Source: DASYTH01 sp036002505 (GTDB lineage: Bacteria; Actinomycetota; Actinomycetes; Mycobacteriales; Pseudonocardiaceae). From it: DNA of 64,000 bases. Under the pieces are notes generated by a model. That model worked only from the letters and a program-made list of their open reading frames with translations, was not told the DNA's origin and did not search any database. The stretch's first letter is position 1. Every line of letters starts with the position of its first letter. The stretch lies in the NCBI RefSeq assembly GCF_036002505.1, contig NZ_DASYTH010000408.1:4632-68631 (forward strand), written 5' to 3'. Positions 50,247-58,637 of this stretch are shown piece after piece. The translations under genes were made by a program, and so were the position numbers.

Positions 50247-51223
50247 TCACGTGTGCCAACTGTGGCGAGGGCAACCCGCCGGACACCGAGTTCTGCGGCC
50301 GGTGCGGCACGTTCCTGAACTGGCGGGCCGAGGAGCCCGCCCCGGTCGCGGCTGCGGCCGCGGCGCCGGGTGCGGAGCAACCCGCCGTGCAGCAGCCGAC
50401 CGACGAGCGCGTGCTGCGTGCCCCGGCGCCGGTCACCACCCCACCGCGCCCGCTCCTGCCCGGCGACCTCATCTGCGGCAACTGCGGCGCGGGCAACGAA
50501 CCCACCCGGCGGTTCTGCCGCCGGTGCGGGAACTCCCTGGCGGACGCGGAAACCGTGCGCCAGTCCTGGTGGCGCCGGCTGTTCTCCTGGCTGTTCGGCC
50601 GCCGCCGGCGCGCGAAGCGCCAGCTCGGCGTCCGGCCCCGCGCCCGTGGCGGCCGTCCCTGGCGCACCGCTGCCCGGGTGGTCAGCCGGCTGTTCCTGGT
50701 GCTGGTGGCGTTCGCCGGCATCCTCTACGCCGCGGTGCCGCCGTTCCGCTCCGGCGTCAACACCGAGGCCCGGACGTTCAAGAGCTGGGTGACCCGCCAG
50801 TTCTCCAACAAGCTCGTCCCCGCCCGGCCCACCAAGGTGACCGCCACCGCCGCGGTCCCGGACCATGCCGCCGGCCTCGCCGCCGACAACGCGCGCAACA
50901 CGTTCTGGGCCGTACCACCGACTCCCGAGCCCGTCCTGGTGCTGTCCTTCGACAAACCGGTCGACGTCCGCCAGGCCATCGTCCGCAGCGGCAACGCCGC
51001 CGACTTCTCCTCGACGCACCGCCCGGCCAAACTCCACCTGGTCTACACCACCGGCCACACGTTCGACGTCAACCTCGCCGACACCCCCGACCCGCAGACC
51101 GTCACCATCGGGGAAAGCGCCGGCACCACCAGCATCGAGATCCACATCGTCGCCCTCCACCGCTCCGAAAAAGGCAACACCGTGGCAATCTCCGAAATCG
51201 AACTCTTCGAACCAGAAAAGTGA
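50243..51223 (+). CDS. double zinc-ribbon, single-TM, discoidin-like protein (CisA-like architecture)
   Basis: The 326-residue protein has two cytoplasmic zinc ribbons (C4, C7, C18, C21 and C78, C81, C92, C95) and an Arg-rich segment. One transmembrane helix lies at 147-165, and an outside domain of about 150 residues resembles discoidin/F5-8C carbohydrate-binding folds (VLSFDKPVDVRQAIVRSGN). It is co-translated with the baseplate gene. Architecture recalls the bitopic membrane factor CisA described for the Streptomyces contractile system; equivalence is a hypothesis. It could dock the particle to the membrane. Confidence 0.8.
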   Translation: MITCANCGEGNPPDTEFCGRCGTFLNWRAEEPAPVAAAAAAPGAEQPAVQQPTDERVLRAPAPVTTPPRPLLPGDLICGNCGAGNEPTRRFCRRCGNSLADAETVRQSWWRRLFSWLFGRRRRAKRQLGVRPRARGGRPWRTAARVVSRLFLVLVAFAGILYAAVPPFRSGVNTEARTFKSWVTRQFSNKLVPARPTKVTATAAVPDHAAGLAADNARNTFWAVPPTPEPVLVLSFDKPVDVRQAIVRSGNAADFSSTHRPAKLHLVYTTGHTFDVNLADTPDPQTVTIGESAGTTSIEIHIVALHRSEKGNTVAISEIELFEPEK

Positions 51224-51234
51224 GAGGAGTCCCG

Positions 51235-53868
51235 GTGTTACGCCCTCTGGCCCTGGTGCCGATCCTGATCCTGCTCGGCGCGTCAGCCGTTCCCTTCCCC
51301 GCGACGGCAGCAGAGAAGACGCTGCCCGGCGGCATCAGACTCGCGGTCACCATCAATTCCCCCGCGGACGGCGCGATTCTTCCGCCGGGCCCGGTCACAG
51401 TCACCGGCCGCGCCGAGATCGGTGATGCGGTTCCAACCGCCGACACGTCGCTCGACTACGTACTGGACGTCTCGGGCAGCACGGCGACAACGGCGGTCAC
51501 CGGCTGCAGTGTCGACGAGAACCACGACGACGCCAGGGATGCCGACGGGAACCCGATCAACGACATCGTCGACTGCGAGATCGCCGCCGCCAGGCGGCTG
51601 AACGACCAGGCGGTCGACGCTCACACGGTGAGCAAGGTGGGCGTCACCGTCTTCGGTGCACTGGGAAAGGTCGCGGATGTCGTGCCGCCCGGGAATCTGC
51701 CTCCGCCTAATGACTACGTGGACCCGAGTCAGCGGCTGACGGAGCCGGGTGCCGACCGGAACGACAACGGCCTCCGCGACATGAACGAGGTGCTCGAATC
51801 GGTGTACAACCGGACGCGTGACCCGGACCGGCCCGGCCCGCCCGGCGGCGTCGGCCTGTTCCAGCCGCTGGCCGCGGGCGGCAGCACCAGCTTTGCCGAG
51901 GGTGTCAAGGCGGCCAACGCCGCGATCGGCACTTCTGGCGATCCACACCGGATCGTGGTGTTCATGTCGGATGGTCAGAACGGCGCCTCCACCCCGGTCG
52001 AAGATCTGCTGACCAACCGGCCCGCCGGGGTCATCTACCACACGTTCGCGATCGGACCCGGGAACACCTGCGGCTCGAATGCCGTGGGGGCCATCACCCT
52101 GCAGCGGATCGCCGACAAGACAGGAGGCATCTGCACGCCAGTGCCGGACCTCAGCAGACTGCCCGGCATCATTCCCGGCGTCATCGTCCCCCAAATCACG
52201 GAGCTCAAGCTCACCGTTGACGGCCAAGCCCAGCCGATCACGGTGGACCCCCCGCTGCCGCGGCCCGGTCCGGGCGTGAACTACAGCGTCACCACGGATC
52301 CACTGGCATCGGGCCGGCACAGGCTGTGCGTGCTGGCCACCGGGAAGGTGGGCCGAGACGAGGACACCGTCGAGGACTGCCACACCGTGACTGTCAACGC
52401 GGCGCCAGTGGTGAGCACGGGTGGGCCGTACACCGCGCAGGAGGATCAGCCGAAGACGATCACGGGTACGGTGACCGACCTGGACGACACGCAGTTCACC
52501 GTCAAGTGGTCGCTGCCGGCAGGCACACCGTGCACCTTCGCCGATGACACCAAACTGTCCACATCGGTCACCTGCACCGCGCCCGGCACGTTCGACCTCG
52601 CCTTGAGCGTGAGCGACGGCCACCATCCGCCGGTCGTCGCGAGGACCACGCTGACGGTGATCAACACGCCGCCGACGGTCTCCGCGGGCGGACCGTACAC
52701 CGGGCCGCAGAACCAGCCGATACCGATCAAGGGCACGGCGACCGACCCGGACGACCCCCAGCTCACCATCAAATGGTCCGTCCCCGAGGGTGTCCCGTGC
52801 ACGTTTGCCGATGAGACCAAGCTCGCTACGACGGTCACCTGCACCGGTCACGGCGTCTTCGACCTCACCCTGAGCGTGAATGATGGCAAGCATCCGCCGG
52901 TCATCGCGACGACGAAGCTGACGGTGGTCAACGCTGAACCCGTGGTCTCCGCTGGCGGGCCGTACACCGGGTTGGACCACACTCCGGTGCCCATCAAGGG
53001 AACCGTCGTCGACCCGGACAGCCCGGGCCTGATCACGACCTGGACGGTCGTGCCCGTCACCGGCACAGTCTGCCAGATCGACAAACCACAGCAACTGTCC
53101 ACTGTGATCACATGCCGGGACCCCGGGCTCTACACCCTGATCCTTACCGTCAACGACAACGATCACGAAAATCCGGTGGTCGTACGAACCTCGCTCGAAC
53201 TGAAGCCACGCCAGGGGGCCCTGTCGCTGGCCACGTTCGTCAACCCGGCACCCGGTTTCGTCGGCGGCGACCCGGTCGTGGTCACGTTCACCGTGCGAAA
53301 CGGTGGAGTATTCGCGATGGAGTCGGTCCGTCTGACCACCACGCTGCCCGCCGGACTGCAGCCCAAGAGCACCTTCCCGGCTGGCTGCGCGAGCACCTGT
53401 AACCTCGGCACGCTGGTACCCGGCCAAACCGTTCAGGTCACGCTCACCTTCGCGGTCGACGCGCCACTCGACCAGTCGCTGTCCGCGGTGCTGACCACTG
53501 AGGGGCCGGACGTCGACGCCTCCGACAACCTCACCAGGGCGCGGATCACCATTCTGCAGCCAACCCTGACCGTGGATCCCACGATCGGCCCGCAGGGCTT
53601 CGTCACCCGCGCCATTGGCAAGAATTTCCCCGCCGGTGCAAGGGTTCAGCTCAAGTGGTCGATCGGGATCTCGGACAACCCCGGTGAGGTGACGGTCGGG
53701 CCGGACGGCACCATCGACGCGCAGGTGCTGATCTTCCCCAAGGATGCCAGGGGCTTGCGGGTGCTCTCGGCCATCTCGGTGACCGGTCCGAAGTTCGGTG
53801 ACGTGCCGGCGAACCCGTTCCTCGTCGTGTCCCGCGCGCTCAAACCCAAGACCTTCATCGTCCGATGA
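51235..53868 (+). CDS. secreted VWA protein with three PKD domains
   Basis: This 877-residue exported protein starts at GTG 51235 with GAGAGGAG upstream; a longer open frame upstream is a shadow of the zinc-ribbon gene. After a signal peptide (residues 1-26) comes a von Willebrand A domain with MIDAS DVSGST (78-83), GGSTSF and VVFMSDGQ. Three PKD domains follow (about 390, 479 and 568; each opens with SxGGPYT), then a DUF11-like domain from about 660 and a C-terminal beta domain. No sorting signal or terminal TM is seen. A role in surface binding of the injection system is inferred from its place in the operon. Confidence 0.82.
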   Translation: MLRPLALVPILILLGASAVPFPATAAEKTLPGGIRLAVTINSPADGAILPPGPVTVTGRAEIGDAVPTADTSLDYVLDVSGSTATTAVTGCSVDENHDDARDADGNPINDIVDCEIAAARRLNDQAVDAHTVSKVGVTVFGALGKVADVVPPGNLPPPNDYVDPSQRLTEPGADRNDNGLRDMNEVLESVYNRTRDPDRPGPPGGVGLFQPLAAGGSTSFAEGVKAANAAIGTSGDPHRIVVFMSDGQNGASTPVEDLLTNRPAGVIYHTFAIGPGNTCGSNAVGAITLQRIADKTGGICTPVPDLSRLPGIIPGVIVPQITELKLTVDGQAQPITVDPPLPRPGPGVNYSVTTDPLASGRHRLCVLATGKVGRDEDTVEDCHTVTVNAAPVVSTGGPYTAQEDQPKTITGTVTDLDDTQFTVKWSLPAGTPCTFADDTKLSTSVTCTAPGTFDLALSVSDGHHPPVVARTTLTVINTPPTVSAGGPYTGPQNQPIPIKGTATDPDDPQLTIKWSVPEGVPCTFADETKLATTVTCTGHGVFDLTLSVNDGKHPPVIATTKLTVVNAEPVVSAGGPYTGLDHTPVPIKGTVVDPDSPGLITTWTVVPVTGTVCQIDKPQQLSTVITCRDPGLYTLILTVNDNDHENPVVVRTSLELKPRQGALSLATFVNPAPGFVGGDPVVVTFTVRNGGVFAMESVRLTTTLPAGLQPKSTFPAGCASTCNLGTLVPGQTVQVTLTFAVDAPLDQSLSAVLTTEGPDVDASDNLTRARITILQPTLTVDPTIGPQGFVTRAIGKNFPAGARVQLKWSIGISDNPGEVTVGPDGTIDAQVLIFPKDARGLRVLSAISVTGPKFGDVPANPFLVVSRALKPKTFIVR

Positions 53869-53958
53869 GAAGTATTGCCCGTCCGTGCAAGACCGAACGT
53901 CCGGGCCATTTCCCGTCCGCTCCTACCCGATCCCGTTCCTACTGAGGAGAGTTGGCAC

Positions 53959-55278
53959 ATGGGCGCAACAGCGACGCTGTCCACCACGCGGCTGGTGGTC
54001 GAGGGCGGGCAGGAGGTCACCTGCCCGGTCGTGGTCCGCAACTCCGGCGGGGTCGTCGACCAGTTCGTGATCGAGGTGGTCGGTCAGCCGGGTGCGTGGG
54101 CGACGGCCGAGCCCTCGGTGGTCAACCTCGTGCCGCAGGAGGCGACCACGGTCACCATCCGGTTCGCGCCACCGCGTTCCGCCTCGATTCCGGCCGGCAC
54201 CGCGCCGTTCGGCGTGCGGGTGACCTCGCAGGAGGACCCCGAGGGCTCGGTGGTGGAGGAAGGCGTCATCGAGATCGCCGCGTTCGCCGAGCTCGCCGCC
54301 GAGGTCGTGCCGCCCAAGGTGGAGGCCGCGACCCGCGGGAAGTTCAAGGTGGCGCTGGACAACCGCGGCAACTACCCGGTGGCCGTTCGGCTCGACGCCA
54401 CCGACCCGGAGGGCGAGCTGGACTTCCGGTTCAGTCGCAACGAGGTGGTCCTCGACCCGGACACCACCGAGATCGTCAAGCTACGCGCTCGCCCGCGGGA
54501 CCGGTTCCTGCGCGGGCAGCCGGTGCGGCACCGGTTCGAAGTGGCGGCGATGGCCGCGGAACGCCCGCCGGTCGTCGCCGAGGCCACCCTGGTGCAGCGG
54601 CAGCTGCTGCCGAAATGGTTGGTGCCGGCGCTGATCGCGGTGGCCGCTGCGGCGCTGCTGATCGTGGGACTGTGGTGGACGGTGCTCCGCCCGGCGGTGC
54701 GGTCGGCCGCGGGCGACGCCGCCGCGCGCCAGGCCGCCGAGGTCAAACAGGCCGCCCAGGAAGCGAAGCAGCAGGCCGATACGGCCAAACAGGAGTCCGG
54801 GCAAGCGAAGAAGAACTCTGAGGACGCGATGGGCGCGGTGGGGCTTCCGGTGCCCGGCGCGACGTCCACACCGGGCAGCCCCGGAACGCCCGGCGGGCCG
54901 GTGAGAACGTCCGCCCCGCCCAGCACTCCCACCGACTTCCGGATCGCCGCGAACGTGCGGAGCACCACCAACCTCACGGGCTTCACCGAGGTCCCGTTCG
55001 CCTCGCCGGCCGACAAGACGCTGGTCATCACCGACGCCATTCTGCAGAACCCGCGTGGTGACGCGGGAACCCTGCGCATCGTCCGCGGCACCGCGAACGG
55101 GAACCAGATCCTGCTGGAGGTCGGTCTCGCCAACTTCCGGGACCTCGACGAGCACTGGGTCGAGGCGCTGCGGATCCGTCCCGGCGAGCGGATTCTGCTC
55201 CAGGTCAGCTGCCAGAACCCTGCCGACAAAGGGAACTGCACGCCCGCGGTGACCTTCTCCGGCCGTGTCGAAGGCTGA
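53959..55278 (+). CDS. Ig-like/TM protein of the eCIS operon (COG1470-type)
   Basis: This 439-residue protein begins at ATG 53959 with GAGGAGAG upstream. Two Ig-like/NEW3-type beta domains (residues 1-215) lie on the cytoplasmic side because no signal peptide precedes them. A transmembrane helix follows (217-244), then an Ala/Lys/Gln coiled-coil (258-290), a Pro/Thr linker and a C-terminal beta domain (about 330-439). The same type of gene ends many actinobacterial eCIS operons. It may tether particles to the inner face of the membrane; function unproven. Confidence 0.8.
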   Translation: MGATATLSTTRLVVEGGQEVTCPVVVRNSGGVVDQFVIEVVGQPGAWATAEPSVVNLVPQEATTVTIRFAPPRSASIPAGTAPFGVRVTSQEDPEGSVVEEGVIEIAAFAELAAEVVPPKVEAATRGKFKVALDNRGNYPVAVRLDATDPEGELDFRFSRNEVVLDPDTTEIVKLRARPRDRFLRGQPVRHRFEVAAMAAERPPVVAEATLVQRQLLPKWLVPALIAVAAAALLIVGLWWTVLRPAVRSAAGDAAARQAAEVKQAAQEAKQQADTAKQESGQAKKNSEDAMGAVGLPVPGATSTPGSPGTPGGPVRTSAPPSTPTDFRIAANVRSTTNLTGFTEVPFASPADKTLVITDAILQNPRGDAGTLRIVRGTANGNQILLEVGLANFRDLDEHWVEALRIRPGERILLQVSCQNPADKGNCTPAVTFSGRVEG

Positions 55279-55292
55279 GCAGTGTTGAATTT

Positions 55293-55405
55293 GCTCGCTC
55301 CGCTCGCGTGCGCGGGCCTTGACGCGATGTCTTCCCTCCTGCGCTGCTCGGTCGCTCGTTCCTCGCTCCCTGCGCTGCTCGTCAGTCCAGACACCGCCGG
55401 CCCGC
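55293..55405 (-). repeat. 113-bp dispersed intergenic repeat, copy 2
   Basis: It matches 5921-6033 in the opposite orientation with three mismatches. It begins 26 bases after the LuxR stop on the minus strand, the same relation (just after a stop) as copy 1 to kdgD. It fills the convergent gap between the eCIS membrane gene and the LuxR gene. Confidence 0.9.
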
Positions 55406-55431
55406 GCGGTGTGCACTGTGTGGAACGACTG

Positions 55432-56067
55432 TCAGATCAGGCCCTCCCGCAGGGCGAACGCCACCGCGTGCGCCCGGTTGCGGAGCTGGAAGCGGCTGGT
55501 GACGTCGTGCAGGATCCCTTTGACGGTGCGCTGCGAGTAGCAGAGCCGCTCGGCGATCTCCCGGGTCTCCAGGCCCTCGGCCACCATCCGCAGCACCTCG
55601 GCCTCGCGCACCGAGACCCCGGCCAAGTCCCACCCGCGCGGGTGCAGAACCTGGCTCTGCAGCCGGGAAACCCGGTTGAGCAACCGGGCCAGCAGGTCCG
55701 GCGGCAGCGCGCCGTCGCCGGCCGCGGTCGCCTTGATCAGCCGCACCAGCGTGTCCGGGGTGGCCTCGGCCCGGCGGATCACCGCGGACACGCCGATGCT
55801 CACCACCTCGAGCAGGTCCGAGTCGCTCATGTCGCCGGCCACCAGCACGACGCTGCCGCAACCCTGCACCTGCAGGCGGCGGAACAGCTGCCGCGCCGGC
55901 TCGTCCCAGCGCTCGGCCACGACCAGCACCACCGTGCGCTGGTCCTGCTCCTCGGTTTCCCCCTCGACCAGCCGGATCTCCGGCCGGGAGCGCAGTGCCG
56001 AGACGACCCCGGCCCGGGTGATGACGTCCGTCGCGTGCAGCACAACGGGGATCTGATCGGAACTCAT
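55432..56067 (-). CDS. LuxR-family regulator with degenerate receiver domain
   Basis: The 211-residue protein has a receiver-like N-terminus (VVLHATDVITRAGVVSALRS) and a C-terminal LuxR helix-turn-helix (SVREAEVLRMVAEGLETREI split here; CYSQRTVKGILHDV). The acidic pocket and phospho-acceptor position are not conserved (VVLVVAERWDEP), so control by phosphorylation is unlikely. ATG 56067 has GGAGGG upstream. The promoter region carries three consecutive inverted repeats. It follows the two-component genes in the same direction and may be their target. Confidence 0.85.
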   Translation of the reverse strand: MSSDQIPVVLHATDVITRAGVVSALRSRPEIRLVEGETEEQDQRTVVLVVAERWDEPARQLFRRLQVQGCGSVVLVAGDMSDSDLLEVVSIGVSAVIRRAEATPDTLVRLIKATAAGDGALPPDLLARLLNRVSRLQSQVLHPRGWDLAGVSVREAEVLRMVAEGLETREIAERLCYSQRTVKGILHDVTSRFQLRNRAHAVAFALREGLI

Positions 56068-56141
56068 GTCGGGCCCTCCCGCCAGGCCGGTGATGGCTTC
56101 CGTGTGCGTTCCATCCTGAATGCCCGACCCGCGCGAAACCA

Positions 56142-56213
56142 TGGGACCGCTGTCCCATCTGGTCCCGTTTGGACCATCGGGTCCCAGCCACGGGTCCCAG
56201 GCGAACTGGGACC
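56142..56213. promoter_or_regulatory. cluster of three GGTCCC/GGGACC inverted repeats upstream of the LuxR gene
   Basis: IR1 is TGGGAC-4-GTCCCA (56142-56157). IR2 is TGGTCC-5-GGACCA (56160-56176). IR3 is GGTCCCAG-5-CTGGGACC (56193-56213). A single GGGTCCC lies at 56179-56185. All arms are perfect. This resembles a multi-site operator for a dimeric regulator. Confidence 0.7.
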
Positions 56214-56221
56214 GGTCTGGG

Positions 56222-56860
56222 TCACCGCAGGCCTGATTCATGGGCCCGCAGGATCGCCTGCTCGCGGTCGGCGACGTCGAGCTTGCGGAAGATGCTGGTG
56301 ATGTGGTTGCGCACGGTTTTCGGGCTCACCACAAGGATTCGGGCGATGGCCGCGTTGCTCTCGCCGCGCACCATGAGGGTGAGCACCTCCCGTTCCCGCG
56401 CGGTCAGCTCGACCAGCTCGCCGTGCGGCGGTGGCGCGGTGGCGAAGAACGTGCGCACCTGGTCCGCCACGGGCTGACCGAAGATCACTTCACCGTCGCC
56501 GACCGCCCGCACCGCGCGCACGATTTCCGCGTGCTGGGCGGTTTTCAGAATGTATCCGCGCGCACCGGCGCGCATCGCGGCGAAAACATGCTCGTCGTCG
56601 AACATGGTGAGCACGAGCACGCCGACGTTCGGCTGCTGCTGCACGATCCGCTGGGTGGCCTCGATGCCGCCGAGCCCCGGCATATTGAGGTCCATGACGA
56701 CCACGTCCGGGCGCAGCGCCGCCACCGCGGCCACCGCCTGCGTGCCGGTCGCCGCCTCGCCCACCACCTGCAGACCCGGTTCGGAGTTGAGCAGCGCGGT
56801 CAGGCCGAGCCGGAACGTGGAATGGTCGTCCACGATGAGAATCCGTCGCGGCGCCGGCAT
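56222..56860 (-). CDS. NarL/FixJ-type response regulator
   Basis: This 212-residue regulator has a complete receiver domain (ILIVDDHSTFRLGL, phospho-acceptor D57 in VVVMDLNMPG, conserved T and K in LTMFDD and LKTAQ). Its LuxR-type DNA-binding domain carries LTAREREVLTLMVRGE and SPKTVRNHITSIF. It starts 4 bases after the kinase stop, forming a two-component pair. Likely targets are the GGTCCC repeats upstream of the next gene and possibly eCIS promoters. Confidence 0.92.
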   Translation of the reverse strand: MPAPRRILIVDDHSTFRLGLTALLNSEPGLQVVGEAATGTQAVAAVAALRPDVVVMDLNMPGLGGIEATQRIVQQQPNVGVLVLTMFDDEHVFAAMRAGARGYILKTAQHAEIVRAVRAVGDGEVIFGQPVADQVRTFFATAPPPHGELVELTAREREVLTLMVRGESNAAIARILVVSPKTVRNHITSIFRKLDVADREQAILRAHESGLR

Positions 56861-56864
56861 CGGT

Positions 56865-57536
56865 TCATTCCTCGTCGACCGGGAGCGTCGCCACGATCTT
56901 GGTTCCGCCGAACATGCCGGGCTCGATGGACCACCCGCCGCCGAGCTCGAGGGCCCGGTCCCGCATGGATCGCAGCCCCACCCCCGACCAGACGGGCAGC
57001 TCGCCGCTGGGCAGGCCCACGCCGTCGTCGGCGATCTCCACCTGCAGGTGGCCGTTGAGCCGGATCCACACGACGCAGGACCGCGCGCGGGAATGCCGGA
57101 CCATGTTGGTGAGCGCCTCGCAGGTGATCCGGTACGCGGCGACCCGCACCGGCGGGGTCAGCACGGACAGGTCGCCGAGCGAGTTCACCTCGATCTCGAG
57201 CTGCTCGCCGGCACCGGACACCCGGCTGCTCAGCGCCATGGCGTGCAGGTGAATTGCTTCGACGAGCCCGCAGCGTTCCAGCACACCCGGGTGGCTGTCG
57301 TCGGTCAGCCGGCGCAGCTCCGCGATGGCGTCGTAGAGCTCGTCCTCGAGCTGGGCCAGCAGCCGCTCGGCCGAGTCGGTGTCGCGGCGCAGCAGGTTCC
57401 GCGCGGCCCGCAGGCCGAACGCCATGCCGGTGAGGATCGGGCCGAGCCCGTCGTGGATGTCCCGGCGGATCCGCAGGCGTTCCCGGTCGGAACCGCGACT
57501 CTCCGTCCGATACGACATGACCCGTTTCTGGCCCAC
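56865..57536 (-). CDS. soluble HisKA_3 sensor histidine kinase without sensor domain
   Basis: Phospho-accepting H28 lies in RRDIHDGLGP, and the ATPase domain carries CEALTNMVRHSRA, ADDGVGL and GVGLRSMRDRALELGG. No transmembrane or PAS/GAF domain is present. GTG 57536 with GAGGGGGGAC upstream gives 223 residues; ATG 57518 and longer upstream frames are alternatives. A partner protein would be needed for input. It is divergent from the DUF4157 gene and may respond to eCIS status. Confidence 0.88.
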   Translation of the reverse strand: MGQKRVMSYRTESRGSDRERLRIRRDIHDGLGPILTGMAFGLRAARNLLRRDTDSAERLLAQLEDELYDAIAELRRLTDDSHPGVLERCGLVEAIHLHAMALSSRVSGAGEQLEIEVNSLGDLSVLTPPVRVAAYRITCEALTNMVRHSRARSCVVWIRLNGHLQVEIADDGVGLPSGELPVWSGVGLRSMRDRALELGGGWSIEPGMFGGTKIVATLPVDEE

Positions 57537-57905
57537 GTCCCCCCTCTCCGCATCCCTTCGTATCGCCGAGTTTCGACAGCCCGTTTCCACCTGGGCGCCG
57601 AAACAACCCGTTTGGGGTAATGGTCGAATACTCAAGTACACGGAGGGTTCGTCGACGCCCCGTGATACATCCCGTGCAAATGAAGATTCGACCACAATGT
57701 GGAAACTTTCTGTCCGGCCGGTGACCAGATTGCCGCGGCGTTCCGGTCGGAGAAGTCACCGTCCGCGGGGGCAAGCCGGATTGCCCGCGCGGGCGTTCGC
57801 CTGCCTCTGGCGGCGGCGGCTCCGGCACGGCACGCTCGCGGGGGACGACGCTGTGACGGAGCGCTTGTCGACGTGCTCGCAAGCGCGCTCAGGTGAGGGG
57901 CCAGG
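57537..57905. other. 369-bp divergent promoter region, kinase / DUF4157
   Basis: No convincing gene. It contains a widely spaced inverted repeat, TGGTCGAAT (57621-57629) and ATTCGACCA (57686-57694), with 9-base perfect arms 56 bases apart. The region is less GC-rich than its surroundings between 57600 and 57720. Promoters for both flanking genes should lie here. Confidence 0.5.
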
Positions 57906-58637
57906 ATGCGCGGACACGGCCACGACCAGGATCTCGAGACGACGTTGCGCCCCAAGGGCGACCGCATCGAACGGGACGAGTCGGCACTGCTGGGCCGCGC
58001 CGCCGCCGCGGGCCGCCCGGACGTGCTGGGCCCGGCCGGCCTGCTCGATCTGCAGCGCGCCGTCGGCAATGCCGGAATGTCAACATTGGTCGAAGAGGAT
58101 CGTTCGCCGGTGCACGACGTCGTCAACTCCGGCGGCGGCGCCCCCCTCGACAATGCCACCCGGGCCGACATGGAGTCCCGCTTCGGCCAGGACTTCGGCG
58201 ACGTCCGGGTGCACACCGACGGCGCCGCGCACGAGTCGGCCCGCTCGGTCAACGCCCAGGCCTACACGGTCGGCTCGGACATCGTGTTCCAGCAGGACAA
58301 GTTCGACCCCGGCTCCGACTCCGGCCGCCACATGCTCGCCCACGAGCTCACCCACGTCGTCCAGCAACGCAGCGGTCCCGTCGACGGCACCGAAGCCGGC
58401 GGCGGCATCAAACTCAGCGACCCCGCCGACCGCTTCGAACGCGAAGCCTCCACCAACGCCGACCACGTCCTGTCCCAACCTGCCGCCCCCGCGTCCCCGG
58501 TCCAGCGCTGCTCGGACGGCACCACCGAGGTGACCGCCCAGCGTGAGGGGCCGGCACCCGAAGAAGGCGAGCAGGAGGAGCCCGCCGCCCAGACCTACGT
58601 CCAGCGCGAGGGCGAGGAAGAGGAAGCGTCCGAGTAG
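57906..58637 (+). CDS. DUF4157 (eCIS core domain) metallopeptidase-like protein
   Basis: The 243-residue protein has the DUF4157 zinc-peptidase-like core with HELTH (H146 to H150) in MLAHELTHVVQQ. An upstream segment, LLDLQRAVGNAGMSTL (residues 47-62), is of the type common in eCIS-linked proteins. The C-terminal tail is acidic and carries VQR motifs. DUF4157 proteins are strongly associated with eCIS loci and often front larger effectors; here the domain stands alone. GAGGGG precedes ATG 57906. It may be cargo or a processing protease. Confidence 0.88.
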   Translation: MRGHGHDQDLETTLRPKGDRIERDESALLGRAAAAGRPDVLGPAGLLDLQRAVGNAGMSTLVEEDRSPVHDVVNSGGGAPLDNATRADMESRFGQDFGDVRVHTDGAAHESARSVNAQAYTVGSDIVFQQDKFDPGSDSGRHMLAHELTHVVQQRSGPVDGTEAGGGIKLSDPADRFEREASTNADHVLSQPAAPASPVQRCSDGTTEVTAQREGPAPEEGEQEEPAAQTYVQREGEEEEASE

